From positions 1 to 64,000 of the forward strand of contig NZ_MSJQ01000214.1 of assembly GCF_014596515.1 (NCBI RefSeq): a stretch of 64,000 nucleotides of DNA, given 5' to 3'. Source of the DNA: Streptomyces sp. CBMA156 (GTDB lineage: Bacteria > Actinomycetota > Actinomycetes > Streptomycetales > Streptomycetaceae). The notes under the pieces are model-generated. The model saw only the letters and a list, made by a program, of their open reading frames with translations, searched no databases and was not told the origin of the DNA. Both the position numbers and the translations under genes were made by a program. Below are positions 17,188-24,608 of the stretch, piece by piece. Every line of letters begins with the position of its first letter. The stretch's first letter is position 1.

Positions 17188-17523
17188 ATGGCCCGTTCAC
17201 TTCGCATTCTTTACCGCGGCCAGCAGGGGACGATTCGAAAGAACTGGAACTGGGATGGCGTGATCGACCTCGACTCCGCGGTGATCGTCACCGCGGCCGA
17301 ATTCACCCCCCAATTCGGCGGTCTCGGCGGCGGCCCGAAGACGCTCGGGCGTCCGCTGCTCGGCGCCGCGAACGTCTACGTGACGAACATCGGCCCGCAC
17401 GGGGTGGCGGGAGCGGAAGCCGGAGGCGTGGAGTTCCTCCTCCACGTCGACTGGGGATCGCCGCTCGACGTGGTGGTGACCATCTCGGTCCTGGAGGACA
17501 TCGAGGTGTTCGAGCAGGCGTAG
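17188..17523 (+). CDS. Uncharacterised 111-residue protein
   Basis: I do not recognise this family. The protein starts MARSLRILYRGQQGTIRKNW and consists of short alternating hydrophobic strands (AVIVTAAEF, NVYVTNIG, VEFLLHV, LDVVVTISVLED) with a central Gly-rich loop (FGGLGGGP), so an all-beta fold is likely. There is no signal peptide or membrane helix. A clear GAGGAG lies seven to eight bases before the ATG, supporting expression. It is monocistronic, following the broken regulator on the other strand. Confidence 0.75.
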   Translation: MARSLRILYRGQQGTIRKNWNWDGVIDLDSAVIVTAAEFTPQFGGLGGGPKTLGRPLLGAANVYVTNIGPHGVAGAEAGGVEFLLHVDWGSPLDVVVTISVLEDIEVFEQA

Positions 17524-17649
17524 GGCGACGAGCAGGCGTAGGACGAGGTGTCCGCGCCCCGGAGATCCTCCGGGGCGACCGCGTCACCGTTGTCCCCGAC
17601 CGGCGGGGCCGGGGAGACTGGACCACCGATGCCGGGTGGAGGAGTCGTG

Positions 17650-18258
17650 ATGCAGGTAGCCGTGGTCACCTTCGACGGGTTCAACGAACTCGACAGTTTC
17701 ATCGCCGCCGCGTTGATCAACCGCTGCCGCAGGGACGGCCTGGAGGCCTTCATCACGACGCCGACGCCGGTCGTCAGGTCGATGAACGGCGTCGAGGTGA
17801 CCGGGCAGCGCCCGATGGAGTTCGTGACCGAGGCCGACGCCGTGCTGATCGGCAGCGGGGTGAAGACCCGCGACGTGGTCGCCGACGACCGGTTGCTCTC
17901 CGCGCTGCCGCTCGACCCCGCGCGGCAGTTGATCGGTTCGCAGTGCTCCGGCGCGCTGGTGCTGGCGCACCTCGGGCTGCTGGGCGGCATGCCGGCCTGT
18001 ACGGACCGGACGAGCCGGCCCTTCGTGGAGGCCTGCGGGGTCACCGTGCTCGACGCGCCGTTCCACGCGGAGGGGAACATCGCCACCGCGGGCGGCTGCC
18101 TGGCCTCCCAGTACCTCGCCACCTGGGTGATCACCCGGACCCTCGGCGAGGACGCCGCGCGTGACGTCCTCGACTACGTGGCCCCGGTCGGCGAGAGCCG
18201 GGAGACCGTCGAGCGCGGCCTGCGGGCCGTCCGCGCGGGGGAGCCGGTCCGGCCCTGA
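17650..18258 (+). CDS. DJ-1/PfpI-family protein
   Basis: The 202-residue protein has the DJ-1/PfpI (class I glutamine amidotransferase-like) fold: an N-terminal VAVVTFDGFNELD strand with the acidic residue, and the nucleophile elbow GSQCSGAL with Cys99. Family members include chaperone/deglycase-like proteins, isonitrile hydratases and AraC-linked amidases. The ATG at 17650 is preceded by GGAGGAG at five bases; an in-frame ATG at 17629 is possible but has no such site. Function cannot be narrowed from sequence alone. Confidence 0.88.
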   Translation: MQVAVVTFDGFNELDSFIAAALINRCRRDGLEAFITTPTPVVRSMNGVEVTGQRPMEFVTEADAVLIGSGVKTRDVVADDRLLSALPLDPARQLIGSQCSGALVLAHLGLLGGMPACTDRTSRPFVEACGVTVLDAPFHAEGNIATAGGCLASQYLATWVITRTLGEDAARDVLDYVAPVGESRETVERGLRAVRAGEPVRP

Positions 18259-18261
18259 CGC

Positions 18262-18292
18262 CCACCGGCGGGGGCCGGGCCAGGGCCGGTGG
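18262..18292. terminator. Hairpin after the DJ-1 gene
   Basis: CCACCGGC (18262-18269) pairs with GCCGGTGG (18285-18292) four bases after the stop. The stem is perfect; there is no T-run. Confidence 0.5.
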
Positions 18293-18377
18293 TATCCCAG
18301 GTTTGGGGGATGTTTCCGGGCCATCGGGTGCTGCCAGGATCTGGCCCAGGAGTTGACCGTTTCGGCCGGGCTCCTGC

Positions 18378-18402
18378 GCCCCGCACGTCCTCCGTGCGGG
18401 GC
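18378..18402. other. Perfect 10-bp hairpin in the leader of the small secreted peptide gene
   Basis: GCCCCGCACG (18378-18387) pairs with CGTGCGGGGC (18393-18402) around a five-base loop, 26 bases before the GAAGGAG ribosome site of the next gene. It could be a 5'-UTR stabiliser, a processing site or a terminator with read-through. Confidence 0.5.
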
Positions 18403-18445
18403 CGCGCCGGAGTGTCCGGCCGCCTCGAAGGAGAGATCCCCACCC

Positions 18446-18649
18446 ATGAAGATCCGCCGACTGGCCGCCACCGCGGCCGCCGCGGCCGTGCTGGCCCCCG
18501 TGTTCGTCCTCGCCGCCGGCACCCAGGCGAGCGCCCTTCCCGTACCGCCGTCGAGGACGGCACAGTGCACCGCGAACTGGGACGTCAACTACGTGGTCGG
18601 CGGCCCGGCGTTCGCCCGCACGCAGTGGAAGGCCTGCATGGGCGGCTGA
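18446..18649 (+). CDS. Small secreted peptide, two cysteines
   Basis: The 67-residue precursor has a clear Sec signal (KIRRLAATAAAAAVLAPVFVLA, cleavage near AxASA at about 31-33). The mature part is about 35 residues with two Cys (AQC.. and KAC) that could form one disulphide, ending MGG. The GAAGGAG site is well placed. Short secreted peptides like this are common in streptomycetes and mostly uncharacterised; I do not recognise a family. Confidence 0.78.
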   Translation: MKIRRLAATAAAAAVLAPVFVLAAGTQASALPVPPSRTAQCTANWDVNYVVGGPAFARTQWKACMGG

Positions 18650-18817
18650 CCGCCGCCGCGGCCCCCGGCGCCGACCGGGGGTCGCACGCCGGAACGGGTT
18701 GGCCGCCACTGACGGACCGTCTCCTCCCTTGTGATGAGGGGTGGTTGGCTCGCCCGGGGGAGCCGGTGGGGCCGCGCGGTGGACGCGGGGCGGGGCGGCA
18801 CCCGGGACGGTGGACGC

Positions 18818-19345
18818 ATGCTGATGAACATCCCGGTGGGCGACACCGAACGCCCCGTTCCCCGATGGGCCCTGCGCCTCGCCAAGGCCCTCCCGTTCGT
18901 CGTGCTGCCGCACTGTCTGTGGCGGCTGCCGTTCGCGTTCGACCTCCGGATGGGGACCGTCGACCCGGACGCCGGGGCGTACGTCTGGTGGGCCACGCCG
19001 TACGTGATCGGCCTGAGCGTGCTCACCGAGGCGCTGACGGTCCTGACCCTGGGGCTGGTCAGCGGCTGGGGCGAGGTGTTCCCGCGCTGGGTGCCCGTGC
19101 TGGGCGGGCGGCGGGTGCCGCCGCTCGCGGCGGTCGTCCCGGCAGTGCTCGGGGGCCTCGTCCTAGTGGCCCTCTTCGACGGCATGCCCCTCGGCTGGCT
19201 GGGTGTGGTCGCGGAAGTCGGCTACAGCAACGGCTGGTGGATGCTGCTGGGGCGGGTCTGCACCGCGACGGCGATGTTCTGGGGTCCGGCCACCCTCGCC
19301 CTCGCCTGGGCCTACCACCGCCGCCGGCGCCCGGGCGTCGGGTGA
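18818..19345 (+). CDS. Four-helix integral membrane protein, uncharacterised
   Basis: The 175-residue product has about four hydrophobic segments (near residues 20-35, 55-85, 100-125 and 140-165) and a basic C-terminal tail (HRRRRPGVG). It lacks recognised motifs. The ATG at 18818 is preceded by GGGACGGTGG; an ATG two codons on is possible. It is convergent with the TIM-barrel gene, whose stop is only 11 bases away. Confidence 0.72.
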   Translation: MLMNIPVGDTERPVPRWALRLAKALPFVVLPHCLWRLPFAFDLRMGTVDPDAGAYVWWATPYVIGLSVLTEALTVLTLGLVSGWGEVFPRWVPVLGGRRVPPLAAVVPAVLGGLVLVALFDGMPLGWLGVVAEVGYSNGWWMLLGRVCTATAMFWGPATLALAWAYHRRRRPGVG

Positions 19346-19356
19346 GTCCGGAACGC

Positions 19357-20376
19357 TCAGTGGGTGGCGTAGTACTCGGCGAGGGTGAAGAACGCCTCCT
19401 TCGGGTCCCAGGGGAGTCCGGGATGGGTGCTGCCCGCGCGGTCCTCGTAGGTCTTGACGATGCCGTAGCTCGCGAGGTCGAGGTCGTCGCGGGGGTCGCC
19501 ACCGGGGCGGTGGACGTGGTCGTAGAGGGCGAAGGTGAAGACGAACGCGGCATCGACGCCGCCGGCGTCGAAGGCCTCCAGCAGCTCCCGGACGTACCCG
19601 GCCTGGCCGGCCTCGTCCCGCTCGTGGACGCCGTCCAGGCGGGCCGGTCGGCCGTCGTGGTACTCGACGATGTCCAGGCCGTGCGCGCCGCGGTCCCCGG
19701 CGCCGCGGAAGGTGGCGGAGCCGAACTCGGTGACGGCGACCGGCTTGCCCTGGGCCGTCAGGTCGCGGACGCCGTCGGCGAAGCGGTCGGCGGTCCCGGC
19801 GGAGCGGTACAGGTCCAGCGAGATGAGGTCGAAGGGCTCCCAGTCCACGCGCTCCAGCGGTACGGCGGCGTACGTGACGCGGCCGCCGAAGCGTGCGCGG
19901 ACGGTTGCCACCGCCTTGTCGAGGAAGGCGTTGACCAGGCCGCTGACGGCGCCGAGGTGCTCGCGCAGCCGCTCGGGCCGGGTGAGCAGCCCGACGCGTT
20001 CGGCCGTGGTGGAGCCGGGCAGGAAGCCCGGGTTCATCAGGCTGAGTTCGGCGCCGGTGACGAACACCACCTCGGCGCCGCGCCGCCGCAGCCGCTCCGC
20101 GCGGTCGGCGCAGTCGGCGAAGAGCTCCAGCATCGCGTCGGCGGTGAGCTCCAGCGGGTAGGGCGAGAACCAGACCTCCAGGCCGAGGTCGGCGGCGTGC
20201 CCGGCGGCGAGTTCGATCCGCTCCGGGTCGCCGCCCATGATGCGGACCGCGGTGCAGTGCAGTTCGTCCCTGATGATCCGCAGTTCGCGTTCGACGGCTT
20301 CCGAGTCGAACCAGGTCCGGGAGTACGCGCCGTCCCTGACGAATCCGGTGTCGTAGCTGATTCCCTTGGTACGCAT
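19357..20376 (-). CDS. TIM-barrel protein resembling clan GH-A glycosidases
   Basis: The 339-residue cytoplasmic protein shows beta/alpha repeats with two Glu in the places used by clan GH-A retaining glycosidases: Glu110 (VTGAELS) after strand 4 and Glu217 (PVAVTEFGS) after strand 7. Similar actinobacterial proteins are often labelled abortive phage infection protein without experimental support. There is no signal peptide, so a secreted polysaccharide is not the target. It is divergent from a TetR gene with a perfect dyad between them, so it is probably an inducible enzyme for an imported or internal glycoside. Confidence 0.72.
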   Translation of the reverse strand: MRTKGISYDTGFVRDGAYSRTWFDSEAVERELRIIRDELHCTAVRIMGGDPERIELAAGHAADLGLEVWFSPYPLELTADAMLELFADCADRAERLRRRGAEVVFVTGAELSLMNPGFLPGSTTAERVGLLTRPERLREHLGAVSGLVNAFLDKAVATVRARFGGRVTYAAVPLERVDWEPFDLISLDLYRSAGTADRFADGVRDLTAQGKPVAVTEFGSATFRGAGDRGAHGLDIVEYHDGRPARLDGVHERDEAGQAGYVRELLEAFDAGGVDAAFVFTFALYDHVHRPGGDPRDDLDLASYGIVKTYEDRAGSTHPGLPWDPKEAFFTLAEYYATH

Positions 20377-20406
20377 GTTCGTCTGCCTTTCCGGCGAGAG
20401 GAAATT

Positions 20407-20427
20407 TACGGTACGACTAGTACCGTA
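20407..20427. promoter_or_regulatory. TetR-type operator between the TIM-barrel and TetR genes
   Basis: TACGGTAC (20407-20414) and GTACCGTA (20420-20427) form a perfect inverted repeat with a five-base spacer. It is the only strong dyad in the divergent intergenic region, 31 bases from the TIM-barrel start. Confidence 0.8.
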
Positions 20428-20506
20428 GTTGCCGACGCTCCGGTCTGGCAAGAAGGATGGGGCGGGTACGGGCGGTATCGGCTGGCGGAGCGGGCGGAGC
20501 GAGGGC

Positions 20507-21091
20507 ATGGCCGGGCAGACGCGGCGGCGCGGGGCGGCGCTGGAGGAGGCGATCCTGCGGGCCGCGGTCGAGGAGATCACCGGGGCCGGGTACGCCGGGC
20601 TGACCATGGACAAGGTCGCCGCCCGCGCCGGCACCAACAAGAACGCCATCTACCGCCGCTGGCCCAACCGGCTGGCGCTCGGCATCGCCGCGTACAAGCA
20701 GCTGGCGAAGGCCGCCCCGCTCCCGGACACCGGTGAACTGCGCGGCGACGCGCTGGAGCTGCTGCGCCAGGCGAACCGGCACTGGAGCTCCCCGCTGGGC
20801 GCCGTGCTGCGCGAGCTGCTGGCCGCGGCCGGCGGCGCGACGGAGTTCCTGGCGCAGTTGCAGGACCAGTCCGGCGACGCCGCGGCCGCGCCCTGGCTCA
20901 CCGTCCTGGGGCGCGCGGTCGCCCGCGGCGAGGTCGCCCCCGAGGCGCTGCACCCCCGGGTGGCGACGGTGGCGGTGGTGCTGCTGCGCAACGAGTTCGT
21001 GGTGCGCGGGGTACCGACCGCGCCGGACGACGTCCTGGTGGAGATCGTGGACGAGGTGTACCTGCCCCTGGTGCGCGGCCGGCGGCCCTAG
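20507..21091 (+). CDS. TetR-family regulator (controls the TIM-barrel gene)
   Basis: The 194-residue protein has a TetR N-terminal domain: EEAILRAAVEEITGAGYAGLTMDKVAARAGTNKNAIYRRWPNR in overview, at about residues 11-55. The C-terminal domain is of the TetR_C_11 type with AVLRELLAAAG and later RNEFVVRG. The ATG at 20507 was preferred to a longer TTG start because family proteins begin 5-15 residues before the first helix. It ends four bases into the stop of the next, convergent TetR gene. Confidence 0.9.
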   Translation: MAGQTRRRGAALEEAILRAAVEEITGAGYAGLTMDKVAARAGTNKNAIYRRWPNRLALGIAAYKQLAKAAPLPDTGELRGDALELLRQANRHWSSPLGAVLRELLAAAGGATEFLAQLQDQSGDAAAAPWLTVLGRAVARGEVAPEALHPRVATVAVVLLRNEFVVRGVPTAPDDVLVEIVDEVYLPLVRGRRP

Positions 21092-21711
21092 CGGGAGCTG
21101 TTCCCCCTGGTCAGCGAGTCGGTGAGGCGCTCCGCGGTGTCCGCGTCCAGCGCCCCGTGCCCGAGCAGGAAGCGGTACCAGAAGACCCCGTAGACCTGGT
21201 CCGCGATGAGGTCGGGGTCGGCGTCCCCGGCCAGCTCGCCGCGCTCGCGGCCCCTGGCGAGGAGGTCGCGCAGTGCGCCGCGGCGGGCGGCGGTGAAGCT
21301 CCGCATCAGCTCGGCGAGGTGCGGGTCGCGGGCGGCCTCGCGGGCGACGGTGCGCAGTGCGGAGGCGGTGGTGTCGCGCTGGGCCGTCTCGAAGGTGGTG
21401 CCGATGAAGGCGCGCAGGTCGGCGCGCAGGTCGCCGGTGTCGGGGTCGTGGACGTCCTGGTCGGCGCGGCCGGTGAGGGCGTCGAGCAGCACGGCGCCCT
21501 TGGAGGGCCACCAGCGGTAGACGGTCTGCTTGCCGACGCCGGCCGCACGGGCGATGGCGTCGATGGTGACGGGCGTGCCGTCGGACTCGGCGAGCAGGCG
21601 GAGCGCGGCGTCGAGGATCGCCTGGCGGGCGGCCTCGTTGCGGCGGCGTCCGGTGTGCGGGCGTACGGCCGGGGTGGTCCCGGCCGCCTCGGCTCCCTGG
21701 GTCTCGCTCAT
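21088..21711 (-). CDS. TetR-family regulator (controls the SDR gene)
   Basis: The 207-residue TetR protein has its DNA-binding domain at about 24-75 (AILDAALRLLAESDGTPVTI.., VGKQTVYRWWPSKG) and a TetR_C_11 ligand domain containing AREAARDPHLAELMRSF. The ATG at 21711 has GGGAG upstream. It is divergent from the SDR gene at 21813, so it likely represses both from the shared region with two direct repeats. Confidence 0.92.
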   Translation of the reverse strand: MSETQGAEAAGTTPAVRPHTGRRRNEAARQAILDAALRLLAESDGTPVTIDAIARAAGVGKQTVYRWWPSKGAVLLDALTGRADQDVHDPDTGDLRADLRAFIGTTFETAQRDTTASALRTVAREAARDPHLAELMRSFTAARRGALRDLLARGRERGELAGDADPDLIADQVYGVFWYRFLLGHGALDADTAERLTDSLTRGNSSR

Positions 21712-21737
21712 GCCGCTCCCTCTCTTTCTGCCGTCAC

Positions 21738-21793
21738 TTGACAAGACTAACAGTCTCGACAAACATCATTGTCGGAACCAGTGGTCTCGACAA
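21738..21793. promoter_or_regulatory. Operator/promoter region with repeated GTCTCGACAA
   Basis: GTCTCGACAA is present at 21753-21762 and 21784-21793, exactly 31 bases (three helical turns) apart. A TTGACA (21738-21743) and a small dyad AGACT-aac-AGTCT overlap the first copy. The region is markedly AT-richer than its surroundings and lies between the TetR and SDR starts. Confidence 0.7.
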
Positions 21794-21812
21794 GTCGAAA
21801 GGCCCCACCACC

Positions 21813-22556
21813 ATGAACACTGCGTCAGACCTCTTCGCCGGACAGCGCGTCGTCGTGATGGGCGGCAGCTCGGGCATCGGCGAGGCGGCGGCCACCGCCT
21901 TCGCCGCGGACGGCGCCGAGGTCGTCGTCACCGGTCGCGACCGCGACCGGCTGGACGCCGCCGTCGCCCGGATCGGCGGCAGGACCACGGGCCACCGGCT
22001 GGACGCGGCCGACCCGGCCGGCCTCGCCGAGTTCTTCGCCGGGGCCGGCACCGTGGACCACCTGGTCGTCGCGGTCAGCGGCGCGGCCGGCGCCGGACCG
22101 TTCGCCGGGCTCGACCTGGCCGAGCTCGCGACCGGCTTCGAGGCCAAGTTCTGGCCGCAGGTGCGCGTGCTCCAGGCGGCGCTGCCGTACCTGCGCGCGG
22201 ACGGCTCGGTCACCCTGATCACCGCCGCCTCGGCCCGCGCCGCCTTCCCCGGTACCGCCGGACTGGCCGCCATCAACGGCGCGCTGGAGGCGATGGTCCC
22301 GCCGCTGGCCGTCGAACTCGCCCCGCTGCGGGTCAACGCCGTCTCGCCCGGCGTGATCGACACCCCGTGGTGGGACCGCGTCCCGGCCGGGCAGCGGGCC
22401 GCGCTGTTCGAGGGCCTCGCGGCCACCACCCCGGTCGGCCGGGTCGGCCGTGCCGAGGACGTCGCCAGGGCGATCCACCTGCTGGCGGCCAACACCTTCG
22501 TCACGGGCGTGGTGTTCGACTGCGCCGGCGGGGCCAACCTGGCCACCGGGCGCTGA
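21813..22556 (+). CDS. SDR-family protein with a non-canonical active site
   Basis: The 247-residue protein has the classical Rossmann nucleotide motif GGSSGIG (17-23), an NADPH-preferring TGRDRDRL after strand 2, and the VNAVSPGVIDTPWW segment. The catalytic Ser is present (Ser140) but the YxxxK pair is replaced by L151 and N155 (GLAAINGALEA). It may therefore bind NADP without the usual keto-reduction, or use other residues. It is probably induced through the divergent TetR. Confidence 0.88.
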   Translation: MNTASDLFAGQRVVVMGGSSGIGEAAATAFAADGAEVVVTGRDRDRLDAAVARIGGRTTGHRLDAADPAGLAEFFAGAGTVDHLVVAVSGAAGAGPFAGLDLAELATGFEAKFWPQVRVLQAALPYLRADGSVTLITAASARAAFPGTAGLAAINGALEAMVPPLAVELAPLRVNAVSPGVIDTPWWDRVPAGQRAALFEGLAATTPVGRVGRAEDVARAIHLLAANTFVTGVVFDCAGGANLATGR

Positions 22557-22605
22557 ACCGGCCTCTGAACCGGGCGTTGTCACAGGCCGCCCGTACGGTA
22601 CGGCC

Positions 22606-23034
22606 ATGGACGTTCCCGATCTGATCCCCGTCTGCCACGAGCCGGGCTACCGCACCGACACCATCGGCCACTGGCAGGGCGGCCAGTTCTTCGCGTCGAT
22701 CGTCCGCCTCGGCAGCCGCTACCGCGCGATCCTGCACCGCTTCGACGCCGCCGGCCGCCACCTCGACGCGCGGGTGCGCTGCACCGAGGACCTCGGGGAG
22801 GCCGAGCGGCTGCTGGCGGAGTGGCTCGACGCGCTGCCCGGCCGGGAGTACGGGGACATCGCGATCGCCCCGTTCTCGGTGCACGTCGACGGTGAGCTGT
22901 ACGGCCTGGTCCGCGAGGACTACGAGCCGGACGAGGTGGACGAGGAGGACGGCGAGGGGGCGCGCGTCCACTTCGAGCTCTACCCGGACTGCCTGGGCTT
23001 CAACGCCCCCTGGGACGGCTGCTACGACACCTGA
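22606..23034 (+). CDS. Uncharacterised 142-residue protein
   Basis: I do not recognise a family. The protein is soluble and acidic, with alternating beta strands (FFASIVRLGSRYRAILHRF), a helix (DLGEAERLLAEWLDAL) and a run of Asp/Glu (EPDEVDEEDGEG) near residues 105-117. The ATG at 22606 follows the SDR gene by 49 bases, so it may be co-transcribed. Confidence 0.7.
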   Translation: MDVPDLIPVCHEPGYRTDTIGHWQGGQFFASIVRLGSRYRAILHRFDAAGRHLDARVRCTEDLGEAERLLAEWLDALPGREYGDIAIAPFSVHVDGELYGLVREDYEPDEVDEEDGEGARVHFELYPDCLGFNAPWDGCYDT

Positions 23035-23074
23035 GCGGTGACGGCGGCCGGGTCATGACGGCCCGGGCGGGGTC

Positions 23075-24478
23075 TCACCACTCCGCCACCCGGTAGTCCT
23101 TGAGGAACACCCCCGACACCGGATCCCCGGCCTCGCCGCGGACGATCGGGTCGTAGATCCGGGCCGCGCCGTCCACGATGTCCAGCGGGGTGCGGAACCC
23201 CTGGGCGGCTATGTGGGCCTTCTTCGGGGCCGGGTTCTCGTCGGTGATCCAGCCGGTGTCGACGGCACACATGTGCACGCCCCGGCCGGCGAGTTCGGCG
23301 GCGCTGGTGCGGGTGAGCATGTTGAGCGCGGCCTTCGCCATGTTGGTGTGCGGGTGCCGGGCGGTCTTGTTGCGGACGGCGAACCGGCCCTCCACCGCCG
23401 TGACGTTGACGACGTAGCGGGCGGGGCGCGGTGAGGCCAGCAGCAGCGGCAGCAGCCGGTCGCAGAGCAGGGCCGGGGCCAGCGCGTTGACCAGCTGGGT
23501 CTCCAGGATCTCCGCCGGGTCGAGCGAACCGAGCTTCGCGGACCAGGAGTTGGCCGGGGCGAGGTCGGGCAGCAGCCCGGCCTCGTCGGTGAGGTCCAGC
23601 AGCGATCCCGCGCCGGACGGCAGGGAGGTGAGGCCGGTGGCCGGACGGAACCCGGGGGCGTGGCAGATCGCCCGGCGGTCGGCGGCGGGCAGCGCGTCCC
23701 GCTCGCCCGCGGCCAGCAGCGCGTACGACTCGGGCGGACGGCGCAGGGTCTGGGCGGCGTTGTTGACCAGGATGTCGAGCGGGCGCCCGTCGGCGCGCAA
23801 CTGCTCGGTCAGGCCCAGGACCTGGCGCGGGTCACGGAGGTCGATGCCGACGACGGTGAGCCGCTCCCACCACTGCCCGCTGCCCTCGGCGGCGCGGAAG
23901 CGGCGGACGGTGTCCTGCGGGAAGCGGCTGGTGACGGTCAGCTCGGCGCCGTCCCGCAGCATCATCAGGGCGAGCTGGAAGCCGATCTTCACCCGCCCGC
24001 CGGTGAGCAGCGCCCGGCGCCCGCGCAGGTCGGTGCCGAGGGCGCGGCGGGCGGTGTTGTCGGCCGCGCAGTCGGGGCAGAGCATGTGGTAGAAGCCGTC
24101 GACCCGGCGGTAGGCCCGCTTGCAGACGTAGCACTTGCGCGGCGTGAGCAGTTCGCCGACCGGCCCGTCCGCGGCGGCCAGCGGGGTGTCCTCGCGGCGG
24201 GCCCGGCCGCCGGTCGCGGTGGCCGCGAGCAGGTCGGCGTCGGCCTGCCGCACGGCCTGCCGGGCCTCCTGGCGGCGGCGCTTGCGGCTCTCCATGACGA
24301 AGGAGCTGAGCTGCCGTTCGGCGTGCAGCCGGGTGCGGTCGTGGGAGGGGAGGGCGCGCAGCCTGCCGAGGGTGCGGCTGAACGCGGCGAGTTCCTCGGC
24401 GGTGACGTCGCCGGCACCCGCGGCGCCGCCCGTCGGATGGATGGTGATCAGCTGGTCGTGGTCGTCCCGGACCGTCAT
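23075..24478 (-). CDS. SDR oxidoreductase with N-terminal zinc ribbon
   Basis: The 467-residue protein fuses an N-terminal helical/charged region, a treble-clef-like zinc ribbon (C116-x2-C119, C134-x2-C137) and a complete SDR domain from about 150 (LLTGGRVKIG nucleotide motif, ILVNNAAQT, VVNVTAVEG). In the catalytic motif the Tyr is Thr (PHTNMAKAAL), a substitution I associate with the eukaryotic-like members of this group. The stop is followed by the convergent 142-residue gene. Its substrate is unknown. Confidence 0.87.
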   Translation of the reverse strand: MTVRDDHDQLITIHPTGGAAGAGDVTAEELAAFSRTLGRLRALPSHDRTRLHAERQLSSFVMESRKRRRQEARQAVRQADADLLAATATGGRARREDTPLAAADGPVGELLTPRKCYVCKRAYRRVDGFYHMLCPDCAADNTARRALGTDLRGRRALLTGGRVKIGFQLALMMLRDGAELTVTSRFPQDTVRRFRAAEGSGQWWERLTVVGIDLRDPRQVLGLTEQLRADGRPLDILVNNAAQTLRRPPESYALLAAGERDALPAADRRAICHAPGFRPATGLTSLPSGAGSLLDLTDEAGLLPDLAPANSWSAKLGSLDPAEILETQLVNALAPALLCDRLLPLLLASPRPARYVVNVTAVEGRFAVRNKTARHPHTNMAKAALNMLTRTSAAELAGRGVHMCAVDTGWITDENPAPKKAHIAAQGFRTPLDIVDGAARIYDPIVRGEAGDPVSGVFLKDYRVAEW

Positions 24479-24608
24479 GTCCGCCCCCTCGTGCCGTACA
24501 GGTGGGAGGGACTGTAATCGACGGCCCGGGACGATGAGATGCCAATTTCCGCCGGCGGGTGGCCGGTGGTCGGTGGCCGCCGGCCGGTGGCGGTGGCGGC
24601 CCGTGGGC

